Source: CAYWLI01 sp964519535 (GTDB lineage Bacteria > Desulfobacterota > B13-G15 > RBG-16-54-18). From it: 17,182 nt of DNA. The DNA lies in the NCBI GenBank assembly GCA_964519535.1, contig CAZFIR010000155.1, forward strand, positions 1-17,182, given 5' to 3'. Each line of letters starts with the position of its first letter. The first letter of the stretch is position 1. Below, piece after piece: positions 13,294-17,182 of this stretch. Under the pieces are notes generated by a model. That model saw only the letters and a list, made by a program, of their open reading frames with translations, did not search any database and was not told where the DNA came from. A program made the position numbers and the translations under genes.

Positions 13294-14376
13294 ATGAAGC
13301 AGAAGAAAATCTTAATATACGTGGGCATAGTAATCATCACCCTGCTCCCCCTCGCAGGATATTCAGCATCCCATGAACACACCGCTACCATCGCCTTCGG
13401 CGGGGATACCCTCTTTGGGGGATACTACAGCACGAGCCCCCCGTACGGCACCATGGATGACCTTGCGCAGATGATCGACCACCATATTGAGCGCTATGGC
13501 GAGGAAGAGGGCATAAAACGCTTTGTGGGGTATGCCTTCCAAAACATCAAACCGATATTTACGAGATCAGATTACGCGGTGGTAAATCTCGAAGGCCCCA
13601 TTATCGTTGCAAACAATACGTTCGTCCCAAAGGTCTTCCCCCTCAGACAGCACGTGCGGATCCCCGAGATCCTCAAAGAGGCAGGGATTGCCGTGGTATC
13701 CCTCGCGAACAACCACATGTATGATTTTAATGGGGCCAAGGGCGTCGAGGAGACCATGTATCGGCTTGAAGGTGCCGGCATCACATACGTGGGGGCTGGT
13801 GCGGGAGAGGATGCCTATGCCGAGGCATTTAGCTATAAAATCAAGGAAGCCAATGGGGTCAAGATCGCCTTCTTCGGCGTGACCGATGTCATAGAGCCTG
13901 GAGATATGGTTGCGGATATTGGAAAGACTGGTGTGGCCGCCTTGCCCGAGCAGGCTAATTACCAGGAGAGCAAAAATCTGCGTTATCTCCTAGGCAAGAT
14001 CGCCGAGGCCACGCAAGCAGCAGATTTTTGCGTCGTGTTGCTCCATGCCGGCCCTCCCCGTGGCCAGGAGTTAAATCAACGTCAGAGGGAAATCGCAGAC
14101 ATCTTGCTGGAAGGCGGGGTAGACGTCATCATCGGCTCTCATTGTCACTCACAGCAAGCTATCAAAGAGATCACCGATGGACAAGGAAGATTGCGACAGG
14201 TGGCCTTCTATGGCATCGGCAACCTTGTCTTTGGGGGGAGCAGAAGCAGGCAGGGAATAAGCTTGATTCCCCTTGTTACGTTCCACAAAGCGGGAAACAC
14301 GCGATATCTCACCTACGAGGCTGTCCCCATCAGACCGAACGAAGACGCCACGTTTCAACCGGTTGTCGCGCAATAA
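13294..14376 (+). CDS. CapA-like protein (PGA_cap / metallophosphatase fold)
   Basis: A 360-residue protein with an N-terminal signal or anchor segment (residues 5-25). It belongs to the CapA/PgsA (PF09587) family: IAFGGDTLFGG (D38), YAVVNLEGP (N98, E100), VVSLANNHMYDFNGAKG (N139, N140, H141), GITYVGAGAGEDA, LLHAGPPRG (H251) and IIGSHCHSQQ (H283, H285). These are metal-binding positions of the calcineurin-like fold. Family members take part in poly-gamma-glutamate capsule synthesis, but most homologs in Gram-negatives have no known role, and no pgsB/C genes occur here. The usual H-W-G is H-A-G. The ATG follows the repeat protein by 29 bases; the GGAGG is 13 bases away, but the signal peptide supports this start. 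Confidence 0.87.
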   Translation: MKQKKILIYVGIVIITLLPLAGYSASHEHTATIAFGGDTLFGGYYSTSPPYGTMDDLAQMIDHHIERYGEEEGIKRFVGYAFQNIKPIFTRSDYAVVNLEGPIIVANNTFVPKVFPLRQHVRIPEILKEAGIAVVSLANNHMYDFNGAKGVEETMYRLEGAGITYVGAGAGEDAYAEAFSYKIKEANGVKIAFFGVTDVIEPGDMVADIGKTGVAALPEQANYQESKNLRYLLGKIAEATQAADFCVVLLHAGPPRGQELNQRQREIADILLEGGVDVIIGSHCHSQQAIKEITDGQGRLRQVAFYGIGNLVFGGSRSRQGISLIPLVTFHKAGNTRYLTYEAVPIRPNEDATFQPVVAQ

Positions 14377-14539
14377 GCGGATACGCGTGCGAGCTGAAAA
14401 AACGACAAGTCACTCGTCACACTCGCATTAAAGATGAGAGCAACCCTGCCACGGCGAAGCAAAAAGGTGTTTTTCACCCCATCGGGAAGGTGCCCGGTTA
14501 CAGGCGTCTGCTAAGATGTCCGGCTATCCTCAAAGTGTC

Positions 14540-14555
14540 CCTCAATATATTGAGG
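14540..14555. promoter_or_regulatory. 16-bp perfect palindrome, candidate activator/operator site
   Basis: CCTCAATATATTGAGG is its own reverse complement. An upstream CCTCAA (14528-14533) and a downstream AATATTGAGG (14564-14573) repeat its half-sites. The palindrome centre lies about 150 bases upstream of the start predicted for the sigma-54 promoter at 14672-14687, which is the usual distance for an enhancer-binding-protein site. Confidence 0.5.
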
Positions 14556-14645
14556 TTCTACCAAATATTGAGGCTAAATGAATCAATTCATACTGTTCTG
14601 CTGTTCTCTCCTGTTAATCTAATCCCATGTTATTAAAGGGTGTTT

Positions 14646-14674
14646 CCAACCATCTGCTTTTATCCGGTGGTTGG
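14646..14674. repeat. Hairpin CCAACCA/TGGTTGG overlapping the -24 promoter element
   Basis: Perfect 7-bp arms (14646-14652 and 14668-14674) flank a 15-base loop. The right arm includes the GG of the -24 element. There is no T-run after it, so a terminator role is not supported; an operator overlapping the promoter is possible. Confidence 0.35.
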
Positions 14675-14687
14675 CAGGCCATTTGCA
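14672..14687 (+). promoter_or_regulatory. Sigma-54 (-24/-12) promoter
   Basis: TGGCAGG, four bases, then TTGCA matches the RpoN consensus TGGCACG-N4-TTGCW with a single mismatch. GG (14673-14674) and GC (14685-14686) have the invariant ten-base spacing. The start would be near 14697, some 80 bases before the ATG at 14779. Confidence 0.6.
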
Positions 14688-14778
14688 ATGCTATTTCTAT
14701 AACTCTTGTCATTAAGGGTCTCCAAAGTAGATTGAAATGGATGGACGAATTCTGTCCTAAGAAAGAAAGGAGCCGGAC

Positions 14779-14919
14779 ATGCTTTGGACCATATTGGTGA
14801 TTCTCTTAATTTTGTGGCTGTTGGGATTTCTTGGTCATGTGGGTGGTGGATTCATTCATATCCTGCTGATCATCGCCGTCATCGTGTTAGTGGTCGGACT
14901 TATTCAGGGACGAAGATAA
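14779..14919 (+). CDS. Small lmo0937-type membrane protein
   Basis: A 46-residue protein, MLWTILVILLILWLLGFLG at the start, then a glycine-rich turn GHVGGGFIH, a second hydrophobic helix (LLIIAVIVLVVGL) and a basic end QGRR. This is the pattern of the lmo0937 family of tiny membrane proteins: a tryptophan in the first residues, two helices, G-G-F-I-H in the middle and I-Q-G-R-R at the end. The family has no established function, though members are often linked to stress. AAAGGAG lies six bases before the ATG. A sigma-54-type promoter and palindrome lie upstream, and an OmpA-family gene follows after 168 bases. Confidence 0.85.
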   Translation: MLWTILVILLILWLLGFLGHVGGGFIHILLIIAVIVLVVGLIQGRR

Positions 14920-14978
14920 TTGTAGCCATTTGGACCCTTGCCGGAGGAGGTAAGGTATTAGGAAAGGAGGTGGTTGGC

Positions 14979-15004
14979 AGGTCCAGAAAGATTTTGCAGG
15001 ACCT
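14979..15004 (+). repeat. Inverted repeat AGGTCC/GGACCT before the OmpA-family gene
   Basis: Perfect 6-bp arms (14979-14984 and 14999-15004) enclose 14 bases. Two strong Shine-Dalgarno-like stretches, GGAGGAGGT (near 14943) and AAAGGAGGT (near 14964), lie just upstream without a start codon at proper distance. A possible -35/-10 pair, TTGCAG (14994-14999) and TATAAA (15019-15024), has a long 19-base spacer. These could be leader elements controlling the OmpA-family gene; the evidence is weak. Confidence 0.25.
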
Positions 15005-15087
15005 TACAATAGATTCAATATAAATAGGAACAAGGAGCAAAAGAAACAGTAATTCAAACATTTTTAATCTTGAAGAAGGAGGATCGT

Positions 15088-15771
15088 ATGAAGAGAACAC
15101 TCGTAGTTACCATGTTAGGGTTGGCGGCAATTGCCTTAGTGCTGATGCCGGTAGGAGCGTATGCCAAAAGTTCTTACTTCGGGGTCCCCAACAAGGCCTT
15201 AGGGTACCCTCAGGAGTTTGACACTACCGATGCGGCCATCGCCAAGGCGGAGCAGTCCCCAGGGGCCAAGAGCTGTCCCGACAAGATCGCCGAGGCCAAG
15301 GCACTGGCTAAAAAAGGGGTGGAGACCTACTGGGCCTGCCACACGGCGGAGGGCTTGGCCATGTTGGCTCAGGCGCGCCGGCTGGCCGCGGATGCGGAGC
15401 GTTGCGGCCCAGTTACAGCTAAGGCAGTCCCGAAAGAGGTGATAATTCTCAAAGGGGTAAATTTTGCCTTCGATTCCTCCGTGCTTACCCCCACGAGCAA
15501 CGATATCTTAGACCAGTGGGTTACGAAGATCAAGTCAGACCAGACCAACAGGGTGGAGGTAGCGGGCCATACCGATAGCAGAGGTTCGGATGCCTACAAT
15601 CAGAAGCTCTCGGAGCGGAGGGCCCAGGTGGTGGTGGACTACTTTGTCGCACAGGGCGTCCCGGCTAATCGCATCAAGGCGGTGGGTTATGGAGAGGCAA
15701 AGCCTATTGCTTCCAATGCGACGGACGAAGGTCGGGCCCAGAATCGCAGGGTAGAACTACACATCTTTTGA
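15088..15771 (+). CDS. OmpA-family peptidoglycan-binding protein
   Basis: A 227-residue exported protein. The signal peptide ends at AYA (residue 26). Residues about 45-106 form an alanine-rich helical region (AIAKAEQSPGAKSCPDKIAE, then AKALAKKGVETYWACHTAEG) with three Cys (C63, C84, C106), resembling DUF4398-like helices. The OmpA C-terminal domain starts at VNFAFDSS (125-131) and contains VEVAGHTDSRG (D163) and KLSERRA (R178), the diaminopimelate-contacting residues, then GYGEAKPIASN and QNRRVELHIF. It should attach to peptidoglycan non-covalently. It lacks a beta-barrel domain and a lipobox, so it is not a classical OmpA or Pal. AGGAGG is five bases before the ATG at 15088, which is preferred over an ATG at 15070. 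Confidence 0.92.
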   Translation: MKRTLVVTMLGLAAIALVLMPVGAYAKSSYFGVPNKALGYPQEFDTTDAAIAKAEQSPGAKSCPDKIAEAKALAKKGVETYWACHTAEGLAMLAQARRLAADAERCGPVTAKAVPKEVIILKGVNFAFDSSVLTPTSNDILDQWVTKIKSDQTNRVEVAGHTDSRGSDAYNQKLSERRAQVVVDYFVAQGVPANRIKAVGYGEAKPIASNATDEGRAQNRRVELHIF

Positions 15772-15797
15772 TCTTAATTAAGGTAAGCAAAGAGGCG

Positions 15798-15968
15798 CTG
15801 GGCAGGAGAAGCTCCACCTGAAATCTTCAGTTTTGCCTGAGCAGTACACCTGCCTAGTGTGGGTCAAGAACTAAAAGGGGTTGGTGTCGGGTTCTCAGTC
15901 TTTCCGCGGGGAAGAACGAGGAAAGTTGCGGATAGGACAAAACAAAGGAGACGACATCAACCCCTTTT
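15798..15968. ncRNA. Candidate structured RNA in the OmpA-FKBP intergenic region
   Basis: The 375-base gap contains two long complementary arms in series. CTGGGCAGG (15798-15806) pairs with CCTGCCTAG (15849-15857), one G-U, and encloses the hairpin CTGAA-ATC-TTCAG (15818-15830). AAAAGGGGTTGGTGTCG (15873-15889) pairs over 17 bp, one G-U, with CGACATCAACCCCTTTT (15952-15968). Inside it CCGC/GCGG and CTTTCC/GGAAAG offer alternative inner stems. The second stem ends in CCCCTTTTCTTGT, which looks like an intrinsic terminator with a structured loop. No known RNA family was recognised; strand cannot be fixed, plus is more likely if the T-rich end is the 3' end. Confidence 0.4.
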
Positions 15969-16146
15969 CTTGTATTGTCCCTTGACAACTCACAATCTGA
16001 AATCACCCCATGTGCTGATCCTTTTGGAGATGTAAGGGGCGAGACACCAAGAGATATTGTTACTTGTCTTGCCTTCCTAATTATTATAGGTTAAGAGGAA
16101 CGGGTTGTTTTTGGTTAGATAAAGGGTAAAAAAGAAAGGAGAAAAA

Positions 16147-16605
16147 GTGCCGAAGGCAAAAAAAACCGCGACAAAGGCCAAAGAAGGGGATACCGTTAAG
16201 GTCCACTATACCGGCAAACTCAAGGATGAAAGCATATTCGACTCCTCTCAGGATGCTGAGCCCCTCGAGCTAACCGTAGGATCCGGGCAGGTAATCCCCG
16301 GCTTCGAGAAGGCGGTAGTCGGAATGGGCGTGGGTGATTCCAAGACCGTTGAAATCGCTGCTGCAGAGGCATATGGTCCGTATCGAAATGAGTTGGTGGT
16401 GGAGATCGAAAAGGAGCGGATACCAGAAGATCTCCCCATAGAAGTCGGGCAACCGCTCGTCTTACGCCAGGCGGATGGTCCCCCCATCAGGGTGATGGTG
16501 ACGGATATATCAGAACAGTCCGTAACCCTGGACGCCAATCATCCCTTGGCAGGAGAGGATCTGACGTTCGAAGTCGAATTGGTGGAGATCATCTCCTCGG
16601 GCTGA
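16147..16605 (+). CDS. FKBP-type peptidyl-prolyl isomerase, SlyD-like
   Basis: A 152-residue cytoplasmic protein from a GTG start with AGGAG five bases upstream. After a lysine-rich N-terminus it has the FKBP core GDTVKVHYTGKLKDESIFDSS, LELTVGSGQVIPGFEKAVVGMGVGDSKTVEI, then the insert-in-flap chaperone domain (about residues 76-130) and the closing LDANHPLAGEDLTFEVELVEI, diagnostic of the SlyD/FklB-like group. It catalyses cis-trans isomerisation of prolyl bonds and can act as a folding chaperone. The His/Cys-rich metal-binding tail of E. coli SlyD is absent, so a nickel role is unlikely. No signal peptide was seen. Its immediate promoter is not clear; a TTGTTA...TATTAT pair around 16057-16087 has a 19-base spacer. 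Confidence 0.93.
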   Translation: MPKAKKTATKAKEGDTVKVHYTGKLKDESIFDSSQDAEPLELTVGSGQVIPGFEKAVVGMGVGDSKTVEIAAAEAYGPYRNELVVEIEKERIPEDLPIEVGQPLVLRQADGPPIRVMVTDISEQSVTLDANHPLAGEDLTFEVELVEIISSG

Positions 16606-16625
16606 GCTCTATTCTATAGTGATAA

Positions 16626-16674
16626 GAACTCATTCAGAAGTGGAACTTCCTCGTCTTTGCTCCTTCAGGAGTTC
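16626..16674. terminator. Hairpins between convergent genes, possible terminator region
   Basis: Between the FKBP gene (plus) and the small secreted protein gene (minus) lie GAAGT-GGA-ACTTC (16637-16649), CTCCT-TC-AGGAG (16660-16671) and an outer pair GAACTC/GAGTTC (16626-16631, 16669-16674). The stems are short and no clear T-run follows, so a termination role rests mainly on the convergent position. Confidence 0.25.
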
Positions 16675-16691
16675 ATGCAAACAGCTACTAG

Positions 16692-17012
16692 TCAAAAGTT
16701 TGATACATCCACACTGACGAAAGTAACCTTCCCGCATGTACCGGTGATGCCGCCTGGACAGGTCATCGGTGTGTAACCAATAGAGAAATTTGACTTTTTA
16801 TAAAATCCCTCCAATAAAACGTCCCGATATTCTCCCTTGGCGTAAAGACTCAGCCTTTGAGCCCTGACATAAAAACGAGTGCCTTGTGTAGTGACTTGAA
16901 CCAGAGTGATCTTACCAACATAGTTGTCGGCGATCGCTGGCAGCGCATACACTGCACTGATGCTCAATATGAGGGCTATTGTGATGAGAACTCTTTTTGT
17001 GCTTGCTTTCAT
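16692..17012 (-). CDS. Small exported protein of unknown function
   Basis: A 106-residue protein with a good signal peptide (KR at residues 6-7, hydrophobic ITIALILSISAVYALPAIA, cleavage near AIA-DN). The mature part, about 78 residues, is rich in beta-prone segments (YVGKITLVQV, TRFYVRAQRLS, VTFVSVDV) and has two Cys (TCPGG and TCGKV) seven residues apart, which may form a disulfide. AGGAG precedes the ATG by about nine bases. Another minus-strand gene ends 19 bases upstream, so both may be one operon. No family is recognised. Confidence 0.65.
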   Translation of the reverse strand: MKASTKRVLITIALILSISAVYALPAIADNYVGKITLVQVTTQGTRFYVRAQRLSLYAKGEYRDVLLEGFYKKSNFSIGYTPMTCPGGITGTCGKVTFVSVDVSNF

Positions 17013-17031
17013 TTGTTTCGTCTCCTACATC

Positions 17032-17182
17032 CTACTTGCCGATTCTAAACTTCACGCTATTCTTGCCGCAGTCGGATTTCACCCAAAAGACGTGAGTGCC
17101 GCCCGGTAGCTTGCCGACGAACTGGACGCTTGTCTGATCGTAGAAGCTTACACTCCCAAGAGCCGGTCCCCTGTCGAACCCC
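17032..17182 (-). CDS. Hypothetical protein, C-terminal fragment cut by window edge
   Basis: The minus strand is open from the window edge to a TAG at 17032-17034, giving about 50 residues: GFDRGPALGSVSFYDQTSVQ, then FVGKLPGGTHVFWVKSDCGK and a basic end. The composition (G, S, V, aromatic) is like a small secreted beta protein, and it precedes another small exported protein by 19 bases. With no N-terminus visible, neither export nor family can be judged. Confidence 0.5.
   Translation of the reverse strand, partial: GFDRGPALGSVSFYDQTSVQFVGKLPGGTHVFWVKSDCGKNSVKFRIGK

Larger units (their letters stand above)
14377..14778. other. Non-coding regulatory stretch between capA-like gene and small membrane gene
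   Basis: About 400 bases without a convincing gene. They hold a weak stem TGCGAG/CTCGCA (14388-14427), a palindromic block with CCTCAA half-sites (14528-14573), a hairpin CCAACCA/TGGTTGG (14646-14674) and a sigma-54 promoter (14672-14687). No hairpin with a good T-run was found, so how transcription of the upstream operon stops is unclear. Confidence 0.5.

Noticed and set aside
14440..14515. A 26-codon frame starting ATG AGA GCA after the CapA-like gene
   Set aside because: No ribosome-binding site, no hydrophobic or conserved pattern; probably chance.
14028..14636. A 202-codon open frame running through the end of the CapA-like gene into the gap
   Set aside because: It lies mostly in another frame of a convincing gene, its product is of low quality (basic, no family pattern), and no ribosome-binding site precedes it.
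15873..15968. Identification of the 17-bp stem as 6S RNA, RNase P, SRP RNA or tmRNA
   Set aside because: GAGGAAAGT inside the loop recalls RNase P, but the length and the other conserved blocks do not fit; none of the other families' core motifs are present.

Overview
The window most likely comes from a Gram-negative, probably anaerobic bacterium of the Desulfobacterota (former Deltaproteobacteria) type. The outer-membrane evidence is a LolA-like carrier, an MlaE/MlaF/MlaD lipid transporter and an OmpA-family protein. The anaerobe evidence is a stand-alone protein of the 2-hydroxyacyl-CoA-dehydratase/activase-associated family (COG3580/DUF2229 type). The taxon is an inference from gene content only. 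No tRNA, rRNA, CRISPR array or insertion sequence was seen.

Left part (1-8254, all minus strand): a tightly packed type II fatty-acid/polyketide-like gene cluster. In transcription order it holds a COG3580-type protein, a ketosynthase with a complete Cys-His-His triad, a ketosynthase that keeps the Cys but has lost both His (chain-length-factor-like), a small membrane protein, a FabZ-like dehydratase, a class I methyltransferase, two tandem paralogous secreted proteins, a Zn-ribbon methyltransferase, a LolA-like periplasmic protein and the first 41 codons of a third ketosynthase. Most junctions overlap (ATGA, GTGA, TAATG), so translation is probably coupled. The set of a KS/CLF-like pair, a further KS, a dehydratase, a methyltransferase and LolA resembles aryl-polyene-type clusters. 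No acyl carrier protein, ketoreductase, starter ligase, glycosyltransferase or exporter lies in the window, so the product is unknown; the missing genes may lie beyond position 1.

Centre (8255-14376, plus strand): a divergent 107-160 bp intergenic region with promoter-like boxes in both directions leads into alanine racemase, MlaE-type permease, MlaF-type ATPase, MlaD-type MCE protein, a secreted protein built of many W-P-[LF]-aromatic repeats, and a CapA-like metallophosphatase-fold protein. The operon joins D-alanine supply for peptidoglycan with phospholipid transport and envelope proteins.

Right part (14377-17182): a 402 bp non-coding stretch contains a perfect 16 bp palindrome and a good sigma-54 (-24/-12) promoter. 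This lies in front of a 46-residue lmo0937-type membrane protein gene, followed by an OmpA-family protein. A 375 bp intergenic region that folds strongly (9 bp and 17 bp stems) may encode a small RNA. It precedes a SlyD-like FKBP prolyl isomerase. Two small minus-strand genes for exported or hypothetical proteins close the window, the last one cut by the edge.
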